From NCBI GenBank assembly GCA_021299095.1, contig JAJTFW010000028.1, positions 1-51,826 of the forward strand: a stretch of DNA of 51,826 nt. The letters are read 5' to 3'. The stretch is from Sphingobacteriales bacterium (GTDB lineage: Bacteria; Bacteroidota; Bacteroidia; AKYH767-A; OLB10). Below the pieces are notes generated by a model, which was not told the origin of the DNA, made no database searches, and saw only the letters and a program-made list of their open reading frames with translations. Shown here piece by piece: positions 1 through 8,052 of the stretch (position 1 is the stretch's first letter; each line of letters opens with the position of its first letter). The position numbers and the translations under genes are program-made.

Positions 1-595
1 GATAAAAATCCACCACCAGTTCACCGCCGGGTGCGACCTTATCGGCCAGGCATTGCACCGAAGCGCGGAAATCGGGGGTATGTTGCAGCACCCCGAGGCA
101 AAAAACCCTCAGAAAGGAAGCCTTGGGGAAAGGCAGCTCGTACACGCTGGCCTGGAAAAGCTTCAGGCGGGGGTGCGGACCGTTATTCCGGAAATTGGCT
201 TCCACGGCACCCGAGTAATCGACGGAATAAAGATTGGCCCGGGTGTGATCCAAAACAACTTGCGAAAAGCGACCGGCTCCGGAGCCTACTTCCAGCACAT
301 CCAGGCCATCCAGGGATTCGGGAGCCCAGGCGCTCTCGGCGAAGAAGCGGCGCTGCGACACATCACTTCCCGAAAACTTATCGATCTGCGTACGCTGGAA
401 GGTATTCCACTCCAAACCGAAATTATCGGTGTAGTTTCCCTCACTCACCAGGCGGTAGGCACCATCACGGAGGGGATAACGCAATACATCGCCTGCATAC
501 AAGCCATCGGCACCCTCATGCAAGGACGACCCGGCGGCGGGATCAACAATCTGCACCATTGTGGAATAAAGCCTAAAGATAGGCAAGCCCGTCAT
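1..595 (-). CDS. Class I SAM-dependent methyltransferase, partial (C-terminus outside window)
   Basis: The minus strand is open from 595 to the left edge, so the C-terminus is missing. The translation has a typical Rossmann methyltransferase pattern: a glycine-rich SAM-binding motif I (LDVLEVGSGAGRFSQ), a following acidic strand (NLYSVDYSGAVEANFRN), and the later motif with GVLQHTPDF and APGGELVVDFY near the edge. The N-terminal part (residues about 15-60) resembles the Trm112-like leader seen in many methyltransferases of glycan loci, but the substrate cannot be told. It begins 9 bases after the pit stop codon, so it is probably the last gene of the DUF47-pit operon. An in-frame ATG at 559 is an alternative start; 595 is preferred because a stop lies just upstream and the spacing to pit is tight. 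Family call fairly sure, function unknown. Confidence 0.72.
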   Translation of the reverse strand, partial: MTGLPIFRLYSTMVQIVDPAAGSSLHEGADGLYAGDVLRYPLRDGAYRLVSEGNYTDNFGLEWNTFQRTQIDKFSGSDVSQRRFFAESAWAPESLDGLDVLEVGSGAGRFSQVVLDHTRANLYSVDYSGAVEANFRNNGPHPRLKLFQASVYELPFPKASFLRVFCLGVLQHTPDFRASVQCLADKVAPGGELVVDFY

Positions 596-604
596 GGTCG
601 GGTC

Positions 605-1600
605 TCATCGACCCAGAATGGCCTCGAACAGGTAGAGAAAGAAACCGGCCAGCGCTGCAGATACCGGAATGGTGAGAATCCAGGCCCAGATGAGCTGCAG
701 GGTGACACCCCAGCGTACCGCACTGATGCGCTTGGTGAGTCCAACGCCGATGATGGATCCGGTGATGGTATGCGTAGTACTGACCGGAATCTTGAAATGC
801 TGTGTACCGAATAAGGTGAGGGCACCCGCAGTCTCGGCACTGAACCCCTCGAAAGGCGTGAGCTTGGTCACCTTTTGCCCCATGGTCTTGACGATTTTCC
901 AACCGCCGATCATGGTTCCTGCTGCAATGGATGCGTAGCAGGCCAGGGGAACCCAACCGGGCAACTCGTGCATATCTGAAATGATACCCTGACTCAGCAT
1001 GGCCGCTGCGATAATCCCCATCACTTTTTGTGCATCGTTACCACCGTGACCGAGTGAATATGCAGCAGAGGAAACCAATTGCAATCGCCTGAAAATGCGA
1101 TCGACACGCGAAGGATTGGCACGCTTACAGATGTGCAGAGTGATAACGGAGATGATATACGAAACGATCATCCCGACCACCGGTGCCAACACAATGAAAT
1201 AGACGGTCGGCATGACCTTGTCGTACTGTATGGCATCGAAGCCCCCGGCATGTGCGACACCGGCACCTGCGAATCCACCGATGAGGGTATGTGAGGAACT
1301 GGAGGGAATACCCCACCACCAGGTGAGCAGGTTCCAGATGATTGCGGCGCTCAATCCGGCAAGTACTACAGTCAAGGTGATGTTCTCCGGACGAACGGTC
1401 TTGGCGACGGTATCGGCCACCTTCAGTTCAAAGAGCCAATACGCCAGAAAATTGAAGAGCGCCGCCCATACTACGGCCGATAGCGGACTCAAAACCTGCG
1501 TTGATACCACCGTAGCGATGGAGTTGGCGGCATCGTGGAATCCGTTGATGAAATCGAATACCAGCGCCAGAATGATGACGATGATCAGGAGCTGCTCCAT
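605..1600 (-). CDS. pit: Inorganic phosphate transporter, Pit family
   Basis: This is a polytopic membrane protein of about 331 residues that imports phosphate (Pit family, normally as a metal-phosphate complex with protons). Both halves of the internally duplicated family signature are visible: GFHDAANSIATVVST near residue 20 and SLGHGGNDAQKVMGI near the middle, plus IPSSSSHTLIGG and IPVSTTHTITGS, the matching repeat motifs of the two halves. The open frame extends upstream to 1630, but the ATG at 1600 is chosen because it lies directly after the stop of the DUF47 gene (1602) and starts the first hydrophobic helix. The DUF47 protein upstream is the usual partner of Pit transporters, so the two genes form one operon. 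Length is in the normal range for the short Bacteroidota form. Confidence 0.93.
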   Translation of the reverse strand: MEQLLIIVIILALVFDFINGFHDAANSIATVVSTQVLSPLSAVVWAALFNFLAYWLFELKVADTVAKTVRPENITLTVVLAGLSAAIIWNLLTWWWGIPSSSSHTLIGGFAGAGVAHAGGFDAIQYDKVMPTVYFIVLAPVVGMIVSYIISVITLHICKRANPSRVDRIFRRLQLVSSAAYSLGHGGNDAQKVMGIIAAAMLSQGIISDMHELPGWVPLACYASIAAGTMIGGWKIVKTMGQKVTKLTPFEGFSAETAGALTLFGTQHFKIPVSTTHTITGSIIGVGLTKRISAVRWGVTLQLIWAWILTIPVSAALAGFFLYLFEAILGR

Positions 1601-1601
1601 A

Positions 1602-2246
1602 TCAGGCCATCTTGATGAGGATGGACTCAATCACGTTGGCTGCATCCTCGCATTTGTCCGTAGCGGTTTCAAGTCCGTGCAGGACCTCCTTGCTCATGAT
1701 GATTTTGACAGCATCCTTTTCATTGGCAAACAGTCCGGCTACGGCGTGGTCGAAAATATCGTCAGCATGGTTCTCGATGCTGTTGATACGCACCAATGAT
1801 ACACTGATATCGCGCATCTTATCCATGTTCTTGAGCTCCATGACCGCCGACTTCAACTCCGCCGTGCTCTGCTGGATGAGCTCACACAACTTGATCATAT
1901 CGGTATCGAAATGGGTCAGTTTGTACAATTCGATACGCTTGGAGGAACCGTGGATATAATCCAATACATCATCGATGGAAGTCACCAATCGGTGAATGTC
2001 CTCGCGGTCGAACGGGGTGATGAAATTGCGGCCCAATTCCAGAAAGATCTCGTGGGTAATTTCGTCACCAATATGTTCCAGCTGTTCGATGCGACGGAAC
2101 CAGCGCTGCCGCTCCTCGGGCTCACAGGTGACTAGGGTGTAAATGGCCGTTCCGCATTCCTGCAGGTTGCTGACGGCTTTGTCGAACAGGGGGAAGAATT
2201 TCCTGTCCTGCGGGACGAAATACTTGAGAAATCCGAAGGATGACAT
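1602..2246 (-). CDS. DUF47 family PhoU-like protein, Pit accessory
   Basis: A 214-residue all-helical protein of the DUF47/PhoU-like family. Such proteins are usually encoded next to Pit transporters and are thought to regulate them; here the pit gene starts one base after this stop codon. Recognisable features are the N-terminal FLKYFVPQDRKFFPLFD segment, the EHIGDEITHEIF helix and the DREDIHRLVTSIDDVLDYI helix, which match the metal-binding E/DxxxD-type helices of PhoU-like folds. The frame is open to 2330, but the ATG at 2246 fits family length and lies 18 bases after a TACATTCG -7 box on the same strand (2272-2265). It is the first gene of an operon with pit and probably the partial methyltransferase, and is divergent from thiL. 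Confidence 0.9.
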   Translation of the reverse strand: MSSFGFLKYFVPQDRKFFPLFDKAVSNLQECGTAIYTLVTCEPEERQRWFRRIEQLEHIGDEITHEIFLELGRNFITPFDREDIHRLVTSIDDVLDYIHGSSKRIELYKLTHFDTDMIKLCELIQQSTAELKSAVMELKNMDKMRDISVSLVRINSIENHADDIFDHAVAGLFANEKDAVKIIMSKEVLHGLETATDKCEDAANVIESILIKMA

Positions 2247-2264
2247 AGGGAGGTTTTGAGCCCA

Positions 2265-2272
2265 CGAATGTA
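2265..2272 (-). promoter_or_regulatory. Predicted -7 box (TACATTCG) of the DUF47-pit operon
   Basis: TACATTCG read on the minus strand matches the TAnnTTTG-like -7 element of Bacteroidota primary sigma promoters with C for the seventh base. It sits 18 bases before the DUF47 start. No clear -33 TTTG is seen at the right distance. Confidence 0.5.
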
Positions 2273-2353
2273 AAGGAATTGTCACGAAAATGTTAAGCAG
2301 CCCGGGTTTCTTTGGGCAGATGCCGCTCAAAACGGCGGCTGTCTCCTGTCGGC

Positions 2354-2361
2354 TATCTTTG
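2354..2361 (+). promoter_or_regulatory. Predicted -7 box (TATCTTTG) of thiL
   Basis: A perfect TAnnTTTG match ends 4 bases before the thiL ATG at 2366. The transcript would therefore be nearly leaderless. This also argues against any start upstream of 2366, although the frame is open from 2312. Confidence 0.5.
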
Positions 2362-2365
2362 TCAC

Positions 2366-3409
2366 ATGTTTGAAAACAAAAACGGACGGACGGAACTCAG
2401 CGCTTTGGGCGAGTTCGGTCTGATCGGACATATCAGCCAGCACGTCAAATTGCATCAGCCCGGAAGCCTGAAGGGTATTGGTGATGACGCGGCCGTGATT
2501 GACAATGGTCCGGGCCGGACTGTGGTGACCACCGATATGCTGGTGGAGGGTGTACACTTCGACCTGAGCTATTGCCCGCTGAAGCATTTGGGATACAAGG
2601 CCGTAGCGGTAAACCTCAGCGACCTCTGCGCCATGAATGCGCAGCCGAGGCAGATTTTGTGCGGCCTTTCCCTCTCGAACAGGTTCTCACTGGAAGCAGT
2701 TGAAGAACTGATGTCGGGCATGCTCCTGGCCTGCGAACGCTACGGGGCCGACCTGGTTGGTGGCGATACCTGCTCCTCGGCCGGGGGGCTCAGCATCAGC
2801 ATCACGGCCATTGGTCATGCCCAGGAAAACGAGCTGGTTTACCGCAGCGGTGCCAAAGTAAACGACCTGATCTGCGTAACCGGAGATCTGGGCTCGGCTT
2901 ACATGGGCCTACAGCTGCTCAACCGCGAGAAACGGGTTTTTCTGGAGAACCCGAACGTACAGCCCGAGTTGAGCGGACACGATTACTTGCTGGAGAGGCA
3001 ACTAAAGCCCGAGCCACGTGTGGACATGTTGCAGCGTTTCACGTCCTGGTATGTCAAGCCCTCAGCCATGATTGATATATCCGATGGCCTAGCGTCCGAT
3101 CTCATGCACATCTGCAAGGCTTCGGGTGTTGGGTGCAAGGTGTACGAAGAAAAACTTCCCATCGACCACCTCACCCGCGAACTAGCGCTGGAATTCGGCA
3201 TTGATCCGAATGTTGCAGCGCTGAACGGTGGAGAGGATTACGAATTGCTGTTCACCCTGCCGTTGAGTGAATACGGTAAGATCAGCGACCGCAGCGAAAT
3301 CAGCATTGTCGGACACATCACTGCCGCGGATGAGGGATATCGATACATAGACCGACAGGAACACGAACATGAATTGCGGGCGCAGGGCTGGGACGCCTTC
3401 CGTTCCTGA
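2366..3409 (+). CDS. thiL: Thiamine-monophosphate kinase
   Basis: A 347-residue protein that phosphorylates thiamine monophosphate to thiamine diphosphate with ATP, the last step of the cofactor pathway. It is of full length for ThiL. Motifs seen in order: GIGDDAAVID (Mg/ATP-binding acidic motif, about residues 38-47), TTDMLVEGVHFD (phosphate-binding segment), NLSDLCAMNAQPRQ, GGDTCSS, SAMIDISDGLASDL and the C-terminal LNGGEDYELLFT. These are the hallmarks of the ThiL/PurM-like fold. The open frame begins at 2312, but ATG 2366 is chosen because it starts the conserved N-terminal FGLIGHI region and follows a TATCTTTG promoter box. The glycosyltransferase gene at 3421 starts 11 bases after the stop and is probably co-transcribed, although no functional link is evident. 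Confidence 0.95.
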   Translation: MFENKNGRTELSALGEFGLIGHISQHVKLHQPGSLKGIGDDAAVIDNGPGRTVVTTDMLVEGVHFDLSYCPLKHLGYKAVAVNLSDLCAMNAQPRQILCGLSLSNRFSLEAVEELMSGMLLACERYGADLVGGDTCSSAGGLSISITAIGHAQENELVYRSGAKVNDLICVTGDLGSAYMGLQLLNREKRVFLENPNVQPELSGHDYLLERQLKPEPRVDMLQRFTSWYVKPSAMIDISDGLASDLMHICKASGVGCKVYEEKLPIDHLTRELALEFGIDPNVAALNGGEDYELLFTLPLSEYGKISDRSEISIVGHITAADEGYRYIDRQEHEHELRAQGWDAFRS

Positions 3410-3420
3410 GCGATTTTTCC

Positions 3421-4545
3421 ATGGCCGACCGACACCTACGTATCGCCATCACCGGTTCGCGGGGTATTCCCAACCAATACGGTGGATTCGAACAATGTGC
3501 CGAGCGCCTCTCGGTTCTGCTTAGTGCGCGCGGCCACATGGTAAGCGTTTATAATCCGCACGACCATCCGTATTCCTCCGATACCTACCAGGGAGTCCGA
3601 ATCATCAAGCGCTATCACCCCGAAAAAAAGATCGGTACTGCCGCCAACTTCCTGTACGACTACCTGTGCATGCGACACGCCCTGCGTTCGGGTTGCGACA
3701 TTCTACTCGTACTCGGCTATACCACTGCTTCCATTTTCAATCCCATTTTGCGTAGACGCGGTGCCGTGATGGTGACCAATATGGACGGACTGGAATGGAA
3801 ACGCGACAAGTGGAGCAAGCCGGTGAAGGCCCTTATCCGTAGTCTGGAAGCATTGGGCGCCCAATACGGAGGCCACCTGATCAGCGATCACCCTGAAATT
3901 CGTCGGTACCTACTGGATACCTACGGCCGCGATTCAACCTGCATTGCCTACGGCGCCGATCCTGCTCACAGAACCGAGGCAGCGCACCTCGATGCCTATG
4001 GACTTCAGAGCGGCGCTTTCGACCTGATCATTGCGCGACTTGAGCGTGAAAACCACATCGAGATGATTCTGGACGGAGTGGTATCTGCAAACAGTAACAC
4101 GCCCACGCTCGTGGTTGGAAAACACCACACCGCATACGGGGACTATCTCAAGGAGAAATACAGCGCTTACAGTAAGATCCAATTCGCCGGAGGCATTTAT
4201 TCACCGGCTGTATTGGACAGCCTGCGTGCCTGCTCCCGCTACTATTTTCACGGACATTCGGTCGGGGGGACAAACCCCTCCCTGCTGGAAGCGATGGCGG
4301 CGGGTGCCTTCATTGTGGCACATGATAACGCCTTCAATCGAGGGGTACTGGGAGATGAAGCCCTGTACTTCTCAACTTCCACAGCGATCCATGAACTACT
4401 GGAGAATCCGTTAGCATCGAATGGAAATCGGCAGGCATGGATTGAAATCCAACAGGAAAAAATCCGTAGAGAATATACCTGGGAGCACATTGCCGCCAAG
4501 TACGAAAGACTATTTCTTTCGCTTAGCGGAAATCGGAATCAATAG
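3421..4545 (+). CDS. Glycosyltransferase, DUF1972/GT4-like (rhamnosyltransferase-type)
   Basis: A 374-residue GT-B glycosyltransferase. The N-terminal half is the DUF1972 domain typical of bacterial rhamnosyl- and related transferases: RIAITGSRGIPNQYGGFEQ at the start, then YNPHDHPY, and VMVTNMDGLEWKRDKW. The C-terminal half has the nucleotide-sugar binding part with HGHSVGGTNPSLLEAMAAG, where the Glu of the E-x7-E-like region is present, and a central LIIARLERENHIEMILDG segment. No membrane helix or signal peptide is seen, so it likely acts at the cytoplasmic face in polysaccharide or O-antigen assembly. The donor and acceptor sugars cannot be inferred. It lies 11 bases after thiL and its last 7 bases overlap the convergent subtilase gene. 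Confidence 0.85.
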   Translation: MADRHLRIAITGSRGIPNQYGGFEQCAERLSVLLSARGHMVSVYNPHDHPYSSDTYQGVRIIKRYHPEKKIGTAANFLYDYLCMRHALRSGCDILLVLGYTTASIFNPILRRRGAVMVTNMDGLEWKRDKWSKPVKALIRSLEALGAQYGGHLISDHPEIRRYLLDTYGRDSTCIAYGADPAHRTEAAHLDAYGLQSGAFDLIIARLERENHIEMILDGVVSANSNTPTLVVGKHHTAYGDYLKEKYSAYSKIQFAGGIYSPAVLDSLRACSRYYFHGHSVGGTNPSLLEAMAAGAFIVAHDNAFNRGVLGDEALYFSTSTAIHELLENPLASNGNRQAWIEIQQEKIRREYTWEHIAAKYERLFLSLSGNRNQ

Positions 4546-6083
4546 TTACTTAGTGCGAAACTCACCGCCGAAGATGCGTTGATGTTTCCGAATCCCTTGG
4601 TGCTGTTTCGGGTCGGATAGAACTGAGCTGTATTGGTCAGGCAGGTCATTACCTGACTGCGGGTCATGTTCGGTTTCGCGCTCCAGACCAATGCGGCAAT
4701 ACCCGCAGTAGTGGCTGTTGCCACGGAACTTCCTCCGATGTAGGACGGCGTCACTCCGCTTGGCGATAGCGACAATGAATTTCGGTTGCTGTCGCTACTC
4801 CGCTCCATGCAGATGGTGTACATCACAGCACTTCCGTCGTGGCAGGCAGCACAACGTGATCCGTTCTCCTTTACGCCGGTCACTGCCACACAGGAAGAAT
4901 ACGCAGCAGGATAAATGACACCCCACCAGGTGGTCAGGCCGAAGGAGGTACCTGCAGCAGCGAAAATCAGCTTCCCTTTGTTGTAGGCATAATTCACACC
5001 ATCCCTAAGCACGCTGCTGCCAAAAGGCGTTCCCATACTGAGGCTGATAATGCGGACTGAGGCCCGGTCGCCCATACGGATCATGGCGTTTTTTACAGCC
5101 GTTTTCTCGGATGAAAGATCCAACACGACATCTTCAGCTGCGCGAATGAAATGCAGATTGCTTTTATAGGCAACTCCTGTTGCAGCTCCGCTGGCATTAC
5201 GTGGACCTACTGCTGCAGCCGACATACTTGTACCGTGTGAGCAGGAAGAAAACGCACTGGTTCCCCAGGTATAATCGGTGGTGACTGTGCGGCCCGTAGC
5301 GGAATACCCGTCATTGAACTGGGCACCCAGCAGAGGCTGTAGACTGCTCAGACCGGCATCGATCACACCCACGGTGATTCCAGATCCCTGGGCATTGTTC
5401 CATGCGGTAGGAATCTGGTGATTATTAAAATTCCAGGGGAGAATACAGGAGGGCAGAATACTGCTGTAGTCGGCTGCATTGAGTCCATACCCCGATGGGC
5501 TGCATCCGGAGGTGGAACGAGCCATGGATGAAGGCCAGTAACCAAGCGGTTCAATGTAACGCACATTCTCGAGCGAAGCCAGACGCGTTAAAACGGTCTT
5601 ATCGGTGAGCTTCAGGGTAAGAATGGGAAGAACGGGATCGTCTTCCACCAGAATCTCTTCCCATCGGACAGGCTGACCGCTCAAAGATTCCAGATCTTGT
5701 TTGATCTGAGCAATCAGAGCATCGTGCACAGCCTTCCAGGCACCGCTTCTTACATCAACTCGGTGGATGTTCGCATCGAGCCCGGTGGTTCCGGCAGGTT
5801 GATAACCGATAGCCACCACGCCATCGCCGTATTGCAGGGTACTCCAGGTGGTTTTTAGGTCGAGCCATGACCAATCGAATCCGTTGCGGGCTTCGAGCAG
5901 ATTGATCAATGTGTTGTCCAGTTTTTCGCGCGTGATAGGATCACCCTCGGGGACTGCGGGCGCATCGGCCTTCACTTTGAGCACCCCTCCGTCGGGAAGC
6001 GGTTGCAGCAATTCATCGCGGTCGCTGCAAGAGGATACAAGGAGAGCAAGAACAAACAGGGAAAAGAGTTTTTGAAGAGACAT
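4539..6083 (-). CDS. Subtilisin-like (S8) serine protease, lipoprotein
   Basis: A 514-residue secreted protease. The N-terminus is a lipoprotein signal with lipobox LVSSC, placing the lipidated cysteine at residue 19, so the product should be anchored in a membrane facing the periplasm or surface. After an N-terminal region of about 200 residues comes the peptidase S8 domain: catalytic Asp242 in GVIDAGLS, His283 in SHGTSMSAA and Ser453 in GGSSVATATTAG. The oxyanion-hole asparagine normally found in an AAGN motif is replaced: the segment reads AAAGTSFG, with Thr379 at that position. Several cysteines (for example in CAACHDG) suggest disulfides. A TAGATTCG -7 box lies 25 bases upstream. The gene is convergent with, and overlaps by 7 bases, the glycosyltransferase gene. 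Confidence 0.88.
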   Translation of the reverse strand: MSLQKLFSLFVLALLVSSCSDRDELLQPLPDGGVLKVKADAPAVPEGDPITREKLDNTLINLLEARNGFDWSWLDLKTTWSTLQYGDGVVAIGYQPAGTTGLDANIHRVDVRSGAWKAVHDALIAQIKQDLESLSGQPVRWEEILVEDDPVLPILTLKLTDKTVLTRLASLENVRYIEPLGYWPSSMARSTSGCSPSGYGLNAADYSSILPSCILPWNFNNHQIPTAWNNAQGSGITVGVIDAGLSSLQPLLGAQFNDGYSATGRTVTTDYTWGTSAFSSCSHGTSMSAAAVGPRNASGAATGVAYKSNLHFIRAAEDVVLDLSSEKTAVKNAMIRMGDRASVRIISLSMGTPFGSSVLRDGVNYAYNKGKLIFAAAGTSFGLTTWWGVIYPAAYSSCVAVTGVKENGSRCAACHDGSAVMYTICMERSSDSNRNSLSLSPSGVTPSYIGGSSVATATTAGIAALVWSAKPNMTRSQVMTCLTNTAQFYPTRNSTKGFGNINASSAVSFALSNY

Positions 6084-6108
6084 GAGGTATGGGGTTGGAT
6101 AGGTGATT

Positions 6109-6140
6109 CGAATCTACAACAAGTTTGTAAGCGCTGCAAG
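6109..6140 (-). promoter_or_regulatory. Predicted promoter of the subtilase gene
   Basis: On the minus strand TAGATTCG (6116-6109) fits the TAnnTTYG -7 box, and CTTG (6140-6137), one mismatch from the -33 TTTG, lies 20 bases upstream. The predicted start of transcription is about 20 bases before the ATG at 6083. Confidence 0.5.
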
Positions 6141-6240
6141 CGAAGTTTCCGCAAATTACGGGCGAAGTAGCGATATGTACCAGATAAAAATCATTTGTAA
6201 ACGGATGCCGTGACCTCTACACACGATGCCCTGTTCTGCA

Positions 6241-6248
6241 TACCTTCG
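6241..6248 (+). promoter_or_regulatory. Predicted -7 box (TACCTTCG) of superoxide dismutase
   Basis: TACCTTCG lies 29 bases before the sod ATG at 6278 and matches the TAnnTTYG pattern seen at many starts in this window. No matching -33 element is visible. Confidence 0.4.
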
Positions 6249-6277
6249 CAGCTCGCTAAATCAAACAAATCATCCAT

Positions 6278-6880
6278 ATGGCATTCACCTTAGATCCCCT
6301 CCCCTACGCCTTTGACGCGCTAGAGCCACACATTGATGCGCGCACCATGGAAATCCACCATGGCAAGCACCACCAAGCTTACGTTACCAACCTGAACAAT
6401 GCTCTGGCTGGAACACCTGGTGAAAACCTATCACTCGAAGAAATCTGCCAAAACATATCGGCTTACCCGGTTGCAGTCCGCAACAACGGAGGTGGACATT
6501 GGAACCACCGTTTTTTCTGGAACACCCTGTCGCCGGCCGGCGGTGGAGCGCCCCAGGGGGCGCTCGCAGAAGCCATTTCGGCTTCCTTTGGCAGCTTCGA
6601 TGAATTCAAGGCGAAATTCAATGCTGCCGGGACGGGACGCTTTGGTTCCGGTTGGGCATGGCTCATCCGCAATGCATCCGGACAACTTGAAATCTGTTCT
6701 ACCCCCAACCAAGATAATCCACTGATGGATATTGCAGACGTAAAAGGCACACCCATCATCGGTTGCGATGTTTGGGAACACGCCTATTACCTGCACTACC
6801 AAAACCGCCGGCCGGACTACCTTGCAGCCTGGTGGAATGTGGTGAATTGGGAAGAAGCATCACGCCGTTTCGCGGGCTGA
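6278..6880 (+). CDS. sodA: Superoxide dismutase, Mn/Fe family (Mn-like)
   Basis: A complete 200-residue Mn/Fe superoxide dismutase that converts superoxide to oxygen and hydrogen peroxide in the cytoplasm (no signal peptide). All four metal ligands are present: His27 in [12 protein letters not shown], His77 in [11 protein letters not shown], Asp164 and His168 in [10 protein letters not shown]. The second-sphere glutamine is supplied from the C-terminal domain (Gln145 in PNQDNPLM) while the position before the second ligand is Gly, which is the arrangement of the Mn-type enzymes; cambialistic use of iron cannot be excluded. Monocistronic: it has its own -7 box upstream and a terminator immediately downstream. 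Confidence 0.96.
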   Translation: MAFTLDPLPYAFDALEPHIDARTMEIHHGKHHQAYVTNLNNALAGTPGENLSLEEICQNISAYPVAVRNNGGGHWNHRFFWNTLSPAGGGAPQGALAEAISASFGSFDEFKAKFNAAGTGRFGSGWAWLIRNASGQLEICSTPNQDNPLMDIADVKGTPIIGCDVWEHAYYLHYQNRRPDYLAAWWNVVNWEEASRRFAG

Positions 6881-6900
6881 ACTTCCAAACCATAATCCTC

Positions 6901-6935
6901 AAAAGGCCGTTCGCACCCTCGGATGGCCTTTTTTT
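6901..6935 (+). terminator. Rho-independent terminator of sod
   Basis: AAAAGGCC (6901-6908) pairs with GGCCTTTT (6925-6932), a stem of 8 bp closing a 16-base loop, followed directly by further T residues (to 6935). It begins 20 bases after the sod stop codon. Confidence 0.75.
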
Positions 6936-6956
6936 AATGCCGAAAACCGCCCTACG

Positions 6957-6988
6957 TTTGTCTGATTAAAATACAGTCCGTAACTTTC
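6957..6988 (+). promoter_or_regulatory. Predicted promoter of the giant repeat-protein gene
   Basis: A TTTG -33 element (6957-6960) and a TAACTTTC near-match to the -7 box (6981-6988) are separated by 20 bases, close to the Bacteroidota spacing. Transcription would start near 6994, which excludes the ATG at 6991 and supports the ATG at 7012. Confidence 0.55.
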
Positions 6989-7011
6989 GAATGTGTGATA
7001 ACTCAACCTCC

Positions 7012-8052
7012 ATGCGCTTTTTATACCTGATTTTCCCACTGCTTTTTGCCGTCCAATTACAAGCACAAATCCAGGAACACGCCGGTATAGGCTTACTGGG
7101 TCGCTGGCAAATGATGAACGAGCCCGACCGGATTCTGACTCCGGGTCGTATGATAACAGGACCCCGGTTCAACAATCGCCAGCCGGTGTCGAGTACTGCG
7201 GCACCCACACTATTGAGCATGGGAAGCTCAGCCAATATTTTCACCTCGGCATTCGGTCCGAAAACAAACCTCTTTGCAGAGCCTGCACTGAATGCTATCA
7301 TGATGGTGTTTCGTTCAGATCCCTCTGCTGTATCGGATCCAAACTCAGGCTACCTGCGCTATTCCTTCTCGTCGAACGGAGGAACCAGTTTCAGCATCAA
7401 CTCCGGCCCACTCTATGCACCAGGTACGGGTCGATCGCAGGCTCGCTATCCTCAATGCGCTATCTACAATCCTCCAGGCAACACCTTACCCAGCGGAAGC
7501 TACGCGACTTTTTTCGCGCCCTCGCTAACGAACACCGCGAACGGAGGTTGGGGAGGACATGCACACGGAGCGCGTTTGCTGAATAGCGGAACCGCCATTT
7601 CACTCCAAGAAAGTGATAGCACCTTTCTGATACCTGACGGAGGAGCCATGAATACCGGAGACAAGTCCTTTTGGGTGAGTACGGGATTGTTCGATCGCGT
7701 CACAGGACAGTACATTGACACGATTTTGCTGGGCAAAGGCATCTGGAGCACCGGACAATATCAGTACACCTATCAGAAAATATTCGCACCGATCGGCATC
7801 GCTCCTGACGGCAAGAAAAAACTGGAAGGCACATCCATTGCCTGGGGAAGCGGTGGTGTAGGATACTTTGCCCTGTTGTGCCATGAATCGTACAATGCCG
7901 TTCCTCAGCTGAACCTATACCCGATTGTATTCAAGACAACTGACAACGGTGTCACCTGGGAAAAGGTCGCATCGCTTGACCTGAACAGTTTCGGCAGCTA
8001 TTTTCAAACAGCTGTGGGGCATGTTCGACCTATACACGAACGACGGTGGTGA
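7012..8052 (+). CDS. Secreted BNR-type repeat protein, N-terminal fragment (frameshifted from the next ORF)
   Basis: This frame encodes the N-terminus of the large surface protein that continues in another frame from 8021. It starts with a clear signal peptide (MRFLYLIFPLLFAVQLQAQ), followed by a region with BNR/sialidase-type short repeats such as FSSNGGTSFS and TTDNGVTWEKV, motifs that mark beta-propeller blades in sialidases and related exo-proteins; no catalytic assignment is possible. In-frame homology stops near residue 336 and the frame then runs into a chance stop at 8052. Removing one G from the run of four at 8016-8019 would give AVGMFDLYTNDGGENW and fuse the two ORFs into one protein of 2184 residues. 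The start at 7012 rather than 6991 is chosen from the signal peptide and the promoter position. Either a sequencing error or a true frameshift. Confidence 0.8.
   Translation: MRFLYLIFPLLFAVQLQAQIQEHAGIGLLGRWQMMNEPDRILTPGRMITGPRFNNRQPVSSTAAPTLLSMGSSANIFTSAFGPKTNLFAEPALNAIMMVFRSDPSAVSDPNSGYLRYSFSSNGGTSFSINSGPLYAPGTGRSQARYPQCAIYNPPGNTLPSGSYATFFAPSLTNTANGGWGGHAHGARLLNSGTAISLQESDSTFLIPDGGAMNTGDKSFWVSTGLFDRVTGQYIDTILLGKGIWSTGQYQYTYQKIFAPIGIAPDGKKKLEGTSIAWGSGGVGYFALLCHESYNAVPQLNLYPIVFKTTDNGVTWEKVASLDLNSFGSYFQTAVGHVRPIHERRW
8016..8019 (+). other. Likely frameshift site in a GGGG run
   Basis: Upstream of this run the coding frame is that of 7012; downstream it is the frame of 8021. Deleting one G restores one continuous reading frame through conserved BNR-like sequence on both sides. 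The alternative frame has a stop at 7982-7984, so the shift must lie between 7985 and 8052. Confidence 0.75.

Noticed and set aside
53-814. Plus-strand open frames opposite the methyltransferase and pit genes
   Set aside because: The minus strand encodes recognisable conserved proteins throughout, and the plus-strand translation has no recognisable motif.
6084-6277. tRNA or small RNA gene in the gap between the subtilase and sod genes
   Set aside because: No cloverleaf or strong hairpin was seen; the gap is explained by two divergent promoters.
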